Origin: DTGL01 sp038895395
GTDB taxonomy: Archaea; Iainarchaeota; Iainarchaeia; Iainarchaeales; DTGL01
Assembly: GCA_038895395.1 (NCBI GenBank)
Contig: JAWANJ010000002.1
Coordinates: 1 to 61,598, forward strand
Length of the DNA: 61,598 bases
Direction: 5' to 3'
Made by a program: the position numbers and the translations under genes. This document shows, piece after piece, positions 41,278 to 54,100 of the stretch; the stretch's first letter is position 1, and each line of letters begins with the position of its first letter. The notes under the pieces were generated by a model, which had not been told where the DNA came from, searched no databases, and was given only the letters and a program-made list of their open reading frames with translations.

Positions 41278-44200
41278 TCAATTACAACTCCTTCTAGTAA
41301 GGACATTGATCACTGAATTTTCTTTAAGAGCTTTTGGATTCCACCACAGTGACATGCTATTGTCATTAGCATCTACACACAATAGCCCTTCTTTCGCCTT
41401 TTCAATGAGCTCTTTTATAGATCCAACTTCTGGGTTTTCTGCACCTTTTAAGTTATGTGCGATATGCTCACTGAGCTGTTGATCTAAAAACTTAACATTT
41501 GGCGAAGCGGAAGTCAAAACATAGTTCTTACCTTGTGGAGAGAAAAACACTGAACTGAAAAAGTCGTTCCTTATTTCCATGCCTCTGTCAAATTCCAGGC
41601 CATAAGTTTCGGGTTCAAGCTTTTTATCTGGGTAATTCAAAATTTCACTTAAACTCTCGTTTTCTGATGACTTACAGCTTTCAATCCAATTCCAATAAGC
41701 TAAATTGTCTCCAACATCTGTTGTTTTTCCGTTTTCTAAAAGTTTGTAACTTGCTGTTAATTTTTCGTCTAATTTTTTTGAGGTTTGATCTGAGACCTTC
41801 ATAATTGCTATTGAAGCAGTGTTTGGTGAAAACCTCAATAGTAATTCGTTTTCCTTAATTGTGCCACTCAAGATGTTTCCACGCGTTTTTGGATCAACGT
41901 TTGTATATTTTATATCATCTATTATTTCTGTCCTAACCTTTACCAGTGGGGCGCCTTTGCTACCTTCAGTTCTAAGCTCTATTCCACCATAATTGCTAAT
42001 AGTAATTGGTTTGCTAGTATTCTCATAACCACTGCCATATCCAATTCTACCATTAGAGCTCTTTAGGCCCACTTCACCATCTATCGGCCAATAGTAGAAC
42101 AAAGATTCTGGCTCTGGTGGGGAGATTTTACTGTACTTGACCTTAACCAAAGCGTTTGGTTTGTTGTTTCTAAAGAAAGAAAAACTATTGTTAAAGTCAA
42201 TCTCAAGAAATACGTGATAGCGCCCAGGCCCAAGCAGCTTTCTTTCAGGGTTTCCAGTTTCAAATGCTAGGGCATTTTGACTGATAAAGTACTCCTTAAA
42301 GCCCCCGCTGTTTTTGAACCAAAATGGAACTTCAAAGAATGTTTGTGTTGTGTAGTACTCCGCAAAGTCACTCTTAAAATCTTCAGTGTAGCCGTCCATT
42401 ATCAATAACGCGTCAAACTCCAACAATTTTTTCAAAAATTGAATCTTTTCCTGCACAGTTGAACCAGGCCAACCACTGGGCCACTTAATTTCTTTTACAT
42501 TAACATATTCATTCCAATTACTTAAATTTCTGTCAATAAAGTAAAATAAAGCGGGAACACCCTCAATTTTCTTTGTGCTATAAGGTATCCAGCACTCGCC
42601 GTTATCTGCTGATATGGTGAACGCTACAGTAACTTCTTTGCTTGTGTTGCAGCCCCTACTACATTGAGTAATATATGCTAAACCAAAGTAAACATCATTT
42701 TTGCCTTTATCGAGATTGTCAAACAGGCACTCAACAGTGGTAACAGTATTCTTAACAACATTAATCTCTTTTTCACATTCTTTAGCATAGTCGCTACTCT
42801 TAAGTAAGAATTTAACTCTTAGCTTTTGATCTTCACTTGTTTTGTTTTCTATCGTGGCGCTCAGCGTAACTGCTGTTCTTGAAGCATTTAGTTTGTAATC
42901 TAAATTACTTATACCTACTTCATTGCTCCTAATGATGGCAGTTGATTTGCCATCCGTTGTGCTTTTAGAAATACCTTCACTCAAAACTGAACGTGGGTGT
43001 TTTGGACAGGCAAAGTAGTAATCATTCGCTTTGAAAAACTCTTCCAGCATGTAAAGCCTTTTTGTTAGAGCTATGCTATTTTGTACTGCATCGCAGTATA
43101 TGGCGCTTTCATTTTCAGCATCGCAAGAGTTCCAATCAATAGAATCCCATCTCCAATCAAGCTTTACTTTTGGGCTAACATCTTCTGCTAAATAACCTGT
43201 TTTTGTTCCCAAACTGCAACCTTTTAAACCACTGATGCTTTTTAGTTTGTCCCCAATATTTGAATTTGTTACAAATCTCAAATGGACTTTCTGTGAGTAT
43301 TCCCTTGTTTCAGTGTCTGGAACATTAAAAACACCAAAGTCAGCTTTGTCCCTTTCCATTTTGGGGTTTAAGTGTGTCGGGTCACCGTGTATGTGTTCAT
43401 TAACGACTATTTCTAATATTCCATACTCGCCCTTTTCTGCCGCGCGGTTTGTGTTGTTTTCAAAGTTTATTGTAACTATTTGTTCCTTCTTGCTATAATT
43501 GCTTTCTCCCTCTTCTTTGCTTAGTGCCACATCATAGGGTAGCTCTAAAACCTCAAGCCTTTTTATGTCGGAAGGTAGGTTTATTACGTAATCCATAAAA
43601 GCGTAAGTCGCCATTTGAACATCGCATTGTGCTCCAGAAATTGTAAAAAATGTAGTTATGGCAGCGCCTACAAAGCATAAAACACCCGCCCAAAAGCCAC
43701 CTTGTGTAGCGCAAGTAACGCCTGCGAGCAGTCCAGCACCCGCAGCTACTGCAACATTCACCCAAAACCCCGGTTTATCCAATGTTGCTCTCTGAAGGGC
43801 CTTATTCATCACACAATATTCAGGCAATTCTTCGCCTTCTCTGCATGCTGTGCATAGCTTTGCAGTTATGTTTACATCTTCAACCCACATCTTGTTGATC
43901 AAGTTTGCAGAATCCTTCCAATTGGTTTGTGCAGTTAGTATAAACTCATACCTATTCATGCTGAAATATTGTCCTTTTCCAGGTTCTATTATTGTGTCAA
44001 TAGTATCTATATACTGATATTCTGTTTCAGGTGCTTTCGCATACAATGTTATCCCATAAATTCCAGGTATTTGCTCTCTGTGTATTGTTATTGTTTTGGA
44101 GGTCTCATTCTTTGTAAATTTAAGTTCTTCGTATGGGACCAGAGTGATGCCACCTTCTTTTGTACCACCACGACATCTTGGGTCGTCCTTGCATAGCCAA

Positions 44201-47200
44201 ACCGAGATATTTATGTTGCATGAATTTGCATCTATAGTCATTGTGGTTTCATTTTGTTCTGGTTTTAAAACAATCTTTTTTGGATAGCGTATGCAATCCT
44301 TTAAATTCACAATCAGGATATTGGCATTTATTTTTGAATCAGCTCCAACAAAGACAAGCCCTTTGTCTGTTTTTATCTGACCATCGAACTCAATTGTAAA
44401 AATTGCGGTTTCGCCTTTGTATTCTTCTCCGGGTTTGAAAGTGATTATTGTAGAGTAAGTGCCAGAACGTAACTCGTTTTCAAATTTATCAAACAATTTT
44501 GTCCAAACACCACTTCTTAAAATCTTTGTAACTGTTGCTCCACCGGGGGAATTTATTGTGATTTCCACAGCCCCAGCTTTTTTTGAGTTTGATGCCCAAG
44601 TAAGCTTTGCTTGGAGATTTTCAAGATCTACGGGTTTGCCGTTGCTTACACACAAGTTAGATAACTTAACTTCTGTCTTTGCTAGGTTGTCTACAGTTGC
44701 TATGTTCCATTCTGGTACATTTGGGCCTGATAAAGATATACATGGGGCGTTTTCTGGCAAACCGCCTAAAGAGACATTTGCAGTAAAAGGAACAACAAAA
44801 GTATATGTCAAAGAGTGCTTTTGTACCAACACAATAATTTCTATGCTTCCAGATATTTGAGTGTTGCTCTGTAATAGTGACTCTGCATTTGGCGAAAGTA
44901 GCACTTTAAGTGCAAAGTCCAGCTGGTCTTTTGGTTTTACTTTTTGTCCAACAACCGTTGTTGCGTTTGCATTCATTGTTTTTTCATCCAATATATCATA
45001 AAAGTTTCCAACAAATCTTACACTCTTTAACAAAAGTTCTGAGCCGCTTTTATTCTCCAGACTCAAGACTATCTTTTCTTCTGTCTTTGAGGATGTGTTT
45101 AAGCTAACAGAAACACTTTCTGGTACAACGCGTGCAACATTAGAGTCGATAGTAATGACTTTTTTGAAAGGAGAATAACCCATTTTTTCAGCAGTTATTT
45201 CTACTCTGGTGTTTGGTAGTGATTCTACTAACTTAAAAACTGCAAGCCCATTGGCATCAGTAAGTTGCTGAACCACTTCATTAGTGCCATCATCATGTGT
45301 TCTGTGCATTGTTACGAGAACATCCTTAACCTTTTTCTTTTCCCCATCTCTTATATTAACCTTAAGCTCATATTCTGTGAATGGTGCCAATTTCTCTGGT
45401 TCAATGTTTACGTCGAGCTTTCCGACAGAGTAAACCTTTATTGGAACTACTTTGGAAAAAACTACAAATTTGTCAGCAATTATGTCTATTGCTATATTAG
45501 TTGTTGTTTCATCGTTTGTTTTGAACCTTATGTTTGTATTTAATGTCTTTCCATAATCAAATCCAACTAAGTTTTCTTTAAACTCATTGTCTTGTGGCAT
45601 ATACTCTTTTTGCTCGATATCAGCTGTTATCAACATCTTTTCAAAGACCAACGCTGAATCTGACTTTCCTTGTGTTTTGTTTTTTATTCTAATCTCTAAC
45701 GAACCATATTCTTTTTGTGAGTTGTTGAGCAAGTCTAAAATAAGATTGTAGTCTCCAAACAGCACTGTTGAGTAGGGTTCCTTTAAGAAGATATCCTCTT
45801 GTGCATCGTACATCCAAACGCCTGTAACACAAAAAAGCTCTTTGCAAACCCCTTCAGAGCCTTCATAAAATCTAATTTCATGCGTTTTAGCATATAGAGC
45901 ATCCTTTGTGGATGTTCTCTCTAGATCGCCAAGCTCTTCATCATAAGGTTCTCTTACATATGCAGTGTTGATAACCGCATAGCTTCTATAATGGAAAGTT
46001 ATGGGTGTTTTTGGTCTTGTAGAATCCTTGATTTTAATTTTTATTGGTACTGTGTATACAGAGGCTTTGGGGCTCAACCACTCTATGGATACCCATTTTC
46101 CGTCTGATCCAACAATTTCCTCTAGCGCTTCGGACTTTGGCGGATTATATGTTTTACCTATTCTAACCATGGTTCCTTTGATGTCAACGCCCTTTATAAA
46201 TGCTGGCTCCAAATTAACATCACTTTTTTCACCTATTCTAAAGTGGAATCCAACTTTTGAAGCACCCGGTGGGTAAAAAAGCATAAATTTGGCAACATAC
46301 TCTTTGCCTGCCTTGATGCTAGCAGAAGCTCCGCCATTTTGATCAAAGATACCTAAAAATTCAATCTTTGGTTTTGGAAGCTCACCTTCTTTGAGCAACA
46401 CTGCTTTTATTTCATATGTTTCGTTTGGCCATAATTGTATGGTTTCACTTTCATAGTTAAGAAAGCCATCTTTGCTTACCACAACATATATGCTTTGGGC
46501 TGCTTTAACCTCATATTCCTTTTCACCATCAACCATAACAATTTTGCCCTTTGTAAGAGAATTTCTATCTATGGAGGAAAAAACTTCAAAATAAGACTCC
46601 GGAATCTTAATACCGCGAGAATCAAATGCACTTACCTTAAGAATGCTCTTGCCAATCGTTATGGTAACCTCGAAATAATTGTTTTCGTCTGGTATTATTT
46701 TCTTAGCCTGCGCTGCAGAACCTCCAGATGCTGGATATTTTATAACAAAAGGATATACCTCTTCACTTAACCAGCCCAAAACAAATTCAGCTATGCCATT
46801 AGAGTCTGTAAGCTTATAGTTTTGACTCGAAGGAAGTTCAACAATAGAGTCAGTAGCTTTGTACTTAAACATTACCTTAGCATCTTTTACAGGTGCTCCG
46901 TCTTCATCAAGAACTTTTACAATAGTTCGCCCACTGTTAGCCTCAGTTATTCTTTCGAGCTCAACAGTTAAAGATTCCATTGAAGAGCTGATGTTTATGT
47001 CTAAAGTTTTTGGGAAATATCCTTCTTTTTTTGCAACAACAGTATATTTGCCAAAATCAAAAAAAGAAAATCTAACAACACCGCCTTCTTTTGTAATATC
47101 GCTTGCAATTGCTTTTTTATCAAATAGGACTTTGACTTCTACGTTCTCTACAGCACTTTGAGTTTCCATTTCAATTGTTCTAACTAATAAAACCGCACTT

Positions 47201-48150
47201 ATTTTTTTGCTAAGTTCCACATAAACCTCTGTTGTTTCTTTTGCTCTGACAACTGCAGTTATACAATTTCCTGAATAAGTTTGTTCCGGGTCTGTAGCGA
47301 AAACATTGTACAACCCAGGAAGCAGACCATCAAAATCAACTAACCCATAGCCTTGTGTATGAGCAACCTGTTTTGTGCCATCTTTTTCTATGTTTACGAC
47401 TATATTTTTTTTAAGTATCAACTCTTTTTTTTCATCAACAATTTTTACCCTTAGAGCGCCTTTAGGTATTTCAATCTCTTTGAAAATAACTAGAATTTCA
47501 GTCCCTTTCTGGATTGCTCTCTCAAATTCATGGTTTTCCAACTCCGCATTTTCAACCTTTAACTCTTTACAATCCAAAGGCAATGTAACTTCTATGTAAC
47601 CATCTTTGTCAATGTCAACTTCCTTCCAAGGGTTGATTGACTTATTCGAACAACTCAGCCAAACAGTTACAAATTTCCCTCTTGTTGAACCTTTGCTTGT
47701 TTCAAATCGTAATATTCTTTTTTCCAATGGTTTTTCTCTAAGTTTAAGAGTTAGTGTTTTATCTGTATCCTCTTTAATGGTAAAGTTCCATTCCTCATCT
47801 AAATATAAAGGATGCTTAACTACAATCCGTACCACTGCATTTTCGTCAACACTAAATGAAATTTTTCCTTTATCATCAGTCCTTCTAATTTTTGGTTCGT
47901 TTCCAATAACAAAATTTACATCAATTCCAGATATGGGCGCCCCTTTTTCATCTTTGAAATAAACTGTGAAAGTATAACGCTTTGGTGGTTTTGTTGGTTC
48001 TTGACTGAAAAAGAGCCAATATGCAAAAAAAGCTAAAATTATTAGTAGTATAAGCACAATTGGCAGGGCTTTTGGAATTCCTCGTCTTTCACAAAATGCA
48101 ATGTACCTTTCTTTTAGAGTTGGTGATGAATCTTCTTCTATAAAATCCAT
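41278..48150 (-). CDS. giant surface protein 1, membrane anchored
   Basis: A 2290-residue protein. A cytoplasmic N-tail of about 30 residues is followed by one membrane helix (about residues 28-47), so most of the chain lies outside. The first ~1000 residues hold at least six modules of carboxypeptidase-regulatory-like (beta-sandwich) type, each with a D-x-x-G-x-x-x-F ... G-x-Y pattern (for example DSNGIAEFVLGW, DANGLAVFKLVES). A central beta-rich region starts near residue 1003. At about 1460-1512 there is an internal hydrophobic hairpin (WVNVAVAAGAGLLAGV, then FWAGVLCFVGAAITTFF). The C-terminal third contains YCDAVQNSIALTKRL near 1696 and FYYWPIDGEVG near 2023, shared with its two neighbours. 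ATG 48150 follows a GGTG site. Confidence 0.9.
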   Translation of the reverse strand: MDFIEEDSSPTLKERYIAFCERRGIPKALPIVLILLIILAFFAYWLFFSQEPTKPPKRYTFTVYFKDEKGAPISGIDVNFVIGNEPKIRRTDDKGKISFSVDENAVVRIVVKHPLYLDEEWNFTIKEDTDKTLTLKLREKPLEKRILRFETSKGSTRGKFVTVWLSCSNKSINPWKEVDIDKDGYIEVTLPLDCKELKVENAELENHEFERAIQKGTEILVIFKEIEIPKGALRVKIVDEKKELILKKNIVVNIEKDGTKQVAHTQGYGLVDFDGLLPGLYNVFATDPEQTYSGNCITAVVRAKETTEVYVELSKKISAVLLVRTIEMETQSAVENVEVKVLFDKKAIASDITKEGGVVRFSFFDFGKYTVVAKKEGYFPKTLDINISSSMESLTVELERITEANSGRTIVKVLDEDGAPVKDAKVMFKYKATDSIVELPSSQNYKLTDSNGIAEFVLGWLSEEVYPFVIKYPASGGSAAQAKKIIPDENNYFEVTITIGKSILKVSAFDSRGIKIPESYFEVFSSIDRNSLTKGKIVMVDGEKEYEVKAAQSIYVVVSKDGFLNYESETIQLWPNETYEIKAVLLKEGELPKPKIEFLGIFDQNGGASASIKAGKEYVAKFMLFYPPGASKVGFHFRIGEKSDVNLEPAFIKGVDIKGTMVRIGKTYNPPKSEALEEIVGSDGKWVSIEWLSPKASVYTVPIKIKIKDSTRPKTPITFHYRSYAVINTAYVREPYDEELGDLERTSTKDALYAKTHEIRFYEGSEGVCKELFCVTGVWMYDAQEDIFLKEPYSTVLFGDYNLILDLLNNSQKEYGSLEIRIKNKTQGKSDSALVFEKMLITADIEQKEYMPQDNEFKENLVGFDYGKTLNTNIRFKTNDETTTNIAIDIIADKFVVFSKVVPIKVYSVGKLDVNIEPEKLAPFTEYELKVNIRDGEKKKVKDVLVTMHRTHDDGTNEVVQQLTDANGLAVFKLVESLPNTRVEITAEKMGYSPFKKVITIDSNVARVVPESVSVSLNTSSKTEEKIVLSLENKSGSELLLKSVRFVGNFYDILDEKTMNANATTVVGQKVKPKDQLDFALKVLLSPNAESLLQSNTQISGSIEIIVLVQKHSLTYTFVVPFTANVSLGGLPENAPCISLSGPNVPEWNIATVDNLAKTEVKLSNLCVSNGKPVDLENLQAKLTWASNSKKAGAVEITINSPGGATVTKILRSGVWTKLFDKFENELRSGTYSTIITFKPGEEYKGETAIFTIEFDGQIKTDKGLVFVGADSKINANILIVNLKDCIRYPKKIVLKPEQNETTMTIDANSCNINISVWLCKDDPRCRGGTKEGGITLVPYEELKFTKNETSKTITIHREQIPGIYGITLYAKAPETEYQYIDTIDTIIEPGKGQYFSMNRYEFILTAQTNWKDSANLINKMWVEDVNITAKLCTACREGEELPEYCVMNKALQRATLDKPGFWVNVAVAAGAGLLAGVTCATQGGFWAGVLCFVGAAITTFFTISGAQCDVQMATYAFMDYVINLPSDIKRLEVLELPYDVALSKEEGESNYSKKEQIVTINFENNTNRAAEKGEYGILEIVVNEHIHGDPTHLNPKMERDKADFGVFNVPDTETREYSQKVHLRFVTNSNIGDKLKSISGLKGCSLGTKTGYLAEDVSPKVKLDWRWDSIDWNSCDAENESAIYCDAVQNSIALTKRLYMLEEFFKANDYYFACPKHPRSVLSEGISKSTTDGKSTAIIRSNEVGISNLDYKLNASRTAVTLSATIENKTSEDQKLRVKFLLKSSDYAKECEKEINVVKNTVTTVECLFDNLDKGKNDVYFGLAYITQCSRGCNTSKEVTVAFTISADNGECWIPYSTKKIEGVPALFYFIDRNLSNWNEYVNVKEIKWPSGWPGSTVQEKIQFLKKLLEFDALLIMDGYTEDFKSDFAEYYTTQTFFEVPFWFKNSGGFKEYFISQNALAFETGNPERKLLGPGRYHVFLEIDFNNSFSFFRNNKPNALVKVKYSKISPPEPESLFYYWPIDGEVGLKSSNGRIGYGSGYENTSKPITISNYGGIELRTEGSKGAPLVKVRTEIIDDIKYTNVDPKTRGNILSGTIKENELLLRFSPNTASIAIMKVSDQTSKKLDEKLTASYKLLENGKTTDVGDNLAYWNWIESCKSSENESLSEILNYPDKKLEPETYGLEFDRGMEIRNDFFSSVFFSPQGKNYVLTSASPNVKFLDQQLSEHIAHNLKGAENPEVGSIKELIEKAKEGLLCVDANDNSMSLWWNPKALKENSVINVLTRRSCN

Positions 48151-48179
48151 TATCCACACCAACATTTACCTATTTTGCT

Positions 48180-51100
48180 TTAGTCTTTTATACACTGTGA
48201 AGGTATGCTTTCTATAGTGTTCTTTAATGACGAATTGATGATCTCTTGCTGATTCCAGAAAAATATCGCTCTTGAGTCACTTCCAGCACCGGCGATGCAA
48301 ATTTTCTTTTCTTCCACTAACCTAAGTATCTTTTCTATTGAGGTTATTATTGTCTCTTCTAAGCCACCAGCCTCTACACGATTTCCAGTACCTTTTGGAG
48401 TTATAAAGCTTGCACTGTCCATAGCACTCACAATCTCGAGTAAAGCTGTACTTTCCTGTGGAGTATACAAGACAGTCTTAAGGAATGTATCCCCTTTTCT
48501 TATCACGTTGCACCATTCAATACCATATTGGTGTGTATCAAAACTTCCAGCACATTGGGTTCTACCAACACCTCCACGAATGTCTCTTTTGTAGTTAAAA
48601 GCTTCTGTCACATCAACATCACTGAAGTCTTTACAGCCTTTTGTAACACCAGCCCATGTGAAAAGATTACTAGACGCTTCCTGAGGTTTACCATTTATCG
48701 TAAGCTGGTAGAACACATACGCTTTTGTTCTTTCACCTCCGCTTACCTTGAGTATTATTGGTGTGACAACGCTTGGGCTATAAATCATACTTATACCACT
48801 GGCCGCTTTTTCAAGTTCTAAAACAACCCCTGGAGCATCATTGTGCAAAGTTTTAAAGTCTTTTACAACGCGGGCCTCTATCCACCCGCCAGGTATTGGC
48901 ACCGAGTTTGCAATTGTGGTTGTTCTTACTGGTTGTCTTATGTCCTCATTTATTTTTACAGTTTCTTCTGATTTTTGCCTGTAGTTTACTCCATACCCTT
49001 GTCGGCCGTTTTGGCTGTCGACACCTATAAGTCCGTCAAAGGGCATGTAATAGAACACAGAGTCTGGCTTTGGTGTGTCAAGGCGCTCAAATATCACTTC
49101 TATTTTCGCATCAGGCGTGGTGTTTTCAAACAAACACCAACAATTGTTGTTATAATCAATATTTATTTTGATATTATATTTTCCTGCTGGCAGATAGCCA
49201 GCTTCAGGCCTTAAGAATGATGACTTAAACTCAAACAGTTCTGGGTTTGAAAAGAATTTTCCAAGCCCAGTTTCTCCCTTATACCAAGATGGAGTGCTAA
49301 AGAAGTCTTTTGTTTCAGAGAACTCATGGAAGTCTCTTCTAAAGTCTAGCGTATAGCCATCTTGGATAAGATATGCATTAAAATTCACCAGTGATAATGC
49401 TTCTTTTAGGTTTGCGTTTGTTGGGTTGGCAGCAGCAAACTCTGCTAAGCGTTCAGTGGTATAAGGCTCACATTTTTCAAAGATTCCGGTTGGAGCACCA
49501 ACTGAGAATCTTGTGCTCAAAATATCATTGCCAAGGTTTTCATTTTTACAAGTTCCCGGACATGTGCTAAGCTGTGGACTAACTCTAATTGTGGCTTCAT
49601 ACAAACCTTCTGCAAGCTCATTAAATGTGCAACTAACCTCGCTATCGTCAATCACTTTTATTGCTTTTTCACCTTCTGGACAGCTCAAAGTTGATCCATC
49701 TTTTACAACATTTATAGATACGTTAACAGTTAGCTCTTTTTTGTTGTTGCTTGAGATTATGCCAATTACTTTGGCATTAGCTCCACTTTTTTCAATCTTT
49801 ATTTTTGTTACAGCAACGTCAAGCTTTAATGAGTCTAATTCCTGACTTCTTTCGTTCAGAATCCCTTCAGCTGAAGGACATTTCAGTTTTTGGCCTCTTA
49901 GCAATTCATCAATCCTTCTTATTTTTTTAAGCAACTCAATACTTAACTGAGTTGCATCGCAATAGTATCCTAAACCACCTTCATCACATTCATTTATAGC
50001 AATATCTTTCCAATTCCAAGCAAGCTTTATCTTAGGTAGAGCTTCCTTGCCAGTTGAGCCCACAAGAGCACCAACCTTACAACTAACCTCGGGCTTAATT
50101 GTAATCTCGGTGGGTTTTGACCTATGGGAGTTGAACTGTAGATGGAACTTTTGCAAATATCTTTCACCACCAATTACTGTTGGCTCCATCTTTTTCATAG
50201 CTTCAGCATCTTTCTTCATTCTAGTGTCATAGTTGGTGTCATACTCTAAACGATTTCCATCAACCCTAAGTACGCGATATATTGGTTTGTATATGTCTTC
50301 TTGTTGTATGCCATTGTTTTTGAATATAATTTCAATCTTCTCGAAACCTAGTGGTTTATCGGGTGTGGTTTCGACTTTACTATCGCCTTTTTGAACACTA
50401 ATCAGAGTTTCAATTTCCTCTTCTAAACCTTTTTGTATTACAAGTTGTAAGTCTGTTATGTTCAAATCCCTTACTGCAGCAACCACCTCAAGTACGCCAA
50501 CGTTTTGGCTTTGCTGCCAGTAGGTATATAAAGTGCCGGCTATGAAACCTATCAATGCCCCAGTCCAGGGGTCGTCTATGTTTATTATATTGCTAAAGAC
50601 ATTAAGACCGCCTTGTAAAAGACTTCCTATACTTTCTAATGAAAAGAACCCGACAGGTGCTGAGGTTACCATAACAGTTTGGTTGGGTTTCAATTTTGTG
50701 CTTACAACCGTGCTTGTTTTTCCAGCACTACTTAGATTGCAAAAGCTATTGTTGCAACTCTTAAACTTGTAGCAAGGCCCACTTTTTGAACACTCTACAT
50801 CATATTCACATGTAACCGCAAGTTCGCAATCACAAACCTTGCTCAAACCTGAGCCATAAGCTTTTTGACATTTGGCTAGTGTATCATAGCATCCGAAGCA
50901 CAAATTGCTGCTAGGTGCTATATCAGCACTAACACACTGGCCATTGTAGCACTTTGCACCAGTTGCGCCACAATCCATAAAAATGCCTCTTTTACCACAA
51001 CTGTCTTTCCAATAAAGCTTGTCATCCTCGCAATAGTATCCTTCAACAATACATTCTTCTCCAGACATAGCGCCAGAAGATCCACATCTGCTATTATTAC

Positions 51101-54100
51101 AATATCCAAATCTGTAGCATTTACCAAACTCATCATATATGCAGGTTATTGCAGCATAGCAATCGCATCCGCCTGTTGAAATCGTGGGGTTATTCCAAGC
51201 TTTCGCAGCGCATTCAATCTCAGTACTGTAACAACCTGGGATTTTTGGTCCAACAGCTGAAATAAGGCCACTTCCAGTTGTCGGCTGTTCTGGTCCAGCA
51301 CAATCGTTTTTGCAGCATAGCACAAACCTTTCGGCTGTTTGCATCGAAAATGTGCAATCTGGATAGCACTCCTCATAAGACTGTATCCTTCTTGAATTCA
51401 AGTAGTATGTTTTGCACATTTCTTCATCTGTTGCAGGCGATGTTACAATTGGAGATGTTGTAACAGTGGGCCTTGTGGTGCCAGTGGGTGGTTTTGTGCT
51501 CTCTTTTACACACTGTTTGCTACAACAAGTAACATTACCAACTACTGCATAGGCAGCATCAGGGCATAACTCATCTTCTTTACAAAAATATTTTCCAGCA
51601 GATGTGCAGACCTTTTCAGGGGTTTCAATTTTCGTGTCTTTGCACTTACCAGTGCAGCATACAACCCCTTCAACTACAACCTCTTTGCCTTGACTTAAAT
51701 CACAGTTTCCAGGCCCGCAGTAAGTGTAACCCTTCTTTTTACACCATTCTTTATCCAAACGAGCTTCTTCTGTTATGCACTCTGAAGCACAGCAAGTTAT
51801 ATTGTCAACTACTACTATCTTCTCATCTTTACAAAGATTTTTGGTACCACAATATTTGTATCCAGCCTTGTTGCAAACATTTGAAGGGATGGGTGTGCCA
51901 AAGAATGTTTTGCCAGCAGCAAGTGATCTTACGCCCCCATAAACAAAACCAACAAGCCCCCAGATAGCGCCTGTTTTTATCGCTTCCCACCAATCACGTT
52001 CATCATAGCTTATCGTAATTGTTTCTGTCCTTTTATAGCAGTCATTTATGAGCAATGCTGTATCAAATCCATCATATGGATTATTTTCGTCGTCATATAT
52101 ATCAAACTCATATCGATTCAGTCTTAAGCAACCATCCGGCTCTATGATAACCCTTATTAGCTTCTTAAAAGAGTATTGACTTTCACCCATACTTTTGACC
52201 ATAACATAAATAGGATATTGTCCCGGTATGTCTTGTTGAGACGGCATTACAATTATTTCTTTTGAGTCATCTGGTTTCATGGTAAATTCTTTTTCTGATA
52301 CTGCAATCTTTGTATCAAGCATGAAATCAATGGGTACTTTACATTCTTTAGTTTCGATTTTTATTGTTGCTTCGTTGTAATCAACAATTCTAACTAATGT
52401 TTTGTCAAATCTTATGCAGTCTTCCAAGCTTATTATTTCTATTTCAGTATCTATGCTCGCGCTTAGGACTTGCTTGCCTGCATTTGTATAATGTTCTCCA
52501 GTGATGATCACCTTTGCTTTTGCTGTTCCTGTAATGCCAGCATCTGGTAAGAATTTCAAAAGTGCTGAAATTTCTTCCTCTGCGCCAAATGTGCCTTTAA
52601 TAATTTTTGGATAAGAACCGCTAAGCTCTAATGCGACATCGCCAATGCTTACATAGTAATCTCCAACACGATTGCTCTGCCACTCTATCCTTGCGCTTAG
52701 GTTTTTAAGATCTATTGGCTTGCCGTCAACTGTACAATTGTTCTTAACTGAAAAGTCAGTGCTCACTTCATTGCTTTTTGTCTTTGTTTTCCACTCCTTT
52801 ATGCTAACCACTAAACATGACGGATCTTCAACTTCACCACCAAGACCTATTGAAATTTTGACCTTTGTTTCAGAGTTCCAAACATGTCCAAAGGCCTTTA
52901 CCGAAGAAACGCTTGCTGTCAAGATACCTTCTAAGGTTTTGGCCTGTGTCAAAGTTTTTCCAAAATCGCTCAAGGATACCTTAAGAGCAATGTCAAGTTT
53001 GTCATGTGGCTTTATTTCTTTACCAACATATTCGCCTACAAGCCAGTCCCTTACTTTTCTTTCATCAATTGCTCCATAAAAGTCTCCAGAAAGCTTAATT
53101 CCATAAACCTTCAGTGGCATTGCAGTCTTATTTACTAATCTTACTACGGCACTATCTTCAGTCTTAGAAACAACATTTAATTGCAGGCCTATTTCAGATG
53201 GCTCTATGCCAAGCACATTACCATCAGCAAATATTTCCTTCTTAGCTTCCTCGTAATCTGGCTTCTCTGCAGTTAGTACTAATTTTTCTCCAGGCATCAA
53301 TGCTGGTAGCTTGACTTCAGCCAAGCCCAAAGAGGTTGTAGTTGTTTGAAGCATTGTGTTGCCATTTGGATCCTTTATTTTAACCAAAACATCTGAAACT
53401 TCCAAGTTTGTTTGCTTGTCTCTTATCCTTGCTATTATTTTATTTTCTACACCACTGGTTAGTATTGGCGCTTCAGATTGGAAAGTATCTCCAACTTTAA
53501 AGTCTATAATGAAGCTCTTGGCTGCAATTATATCAACAAAGATTGTTTCTTCAAATACGTGTGCAAACCTTGTTGGATCATGTAACCTAATGGTTATACC
53601 TCCAAACTTTCCAGTGGTTGGTGAAAAGTTTATATAGCCGTGAATCTCAGTGTTTGGTTTAACGTCACCAATCTCTATATAAGATGTCTCACTTGCATTT
53701 GCAGTTCCTTTCACAACTGTTTCGCCATAGATTTCATAATTGCTAAAAACAATGTTCTTTTCACTGTTGAATATCTTAAGCTTTACCTTGCTGTAGCTGT
53801 CAGTCTCAAATTTGCTATTGTTTGTAATACTGAATATTAACCTATATTGTTTTCCAACTTTGGCACTATAGCTTCTATCTATATAAACAGCAACATTTTC
53901 TTCAATGTCTAAAGCTTTAAAGACAGTACACCACTTTTCTGTGCATAACCTCTCTTCACCTACGCTATAGACACGCTCATAGGTTTTTGCATACAGCTCC
54001 CTATCACTTAAAGCATTTCCAAGAGTTATGTCTTCTGGATCCCTAACCAAAATACCTTTTCTTAAACCCCACGCACGCCACATAATGCTAAGCTCTTCAG

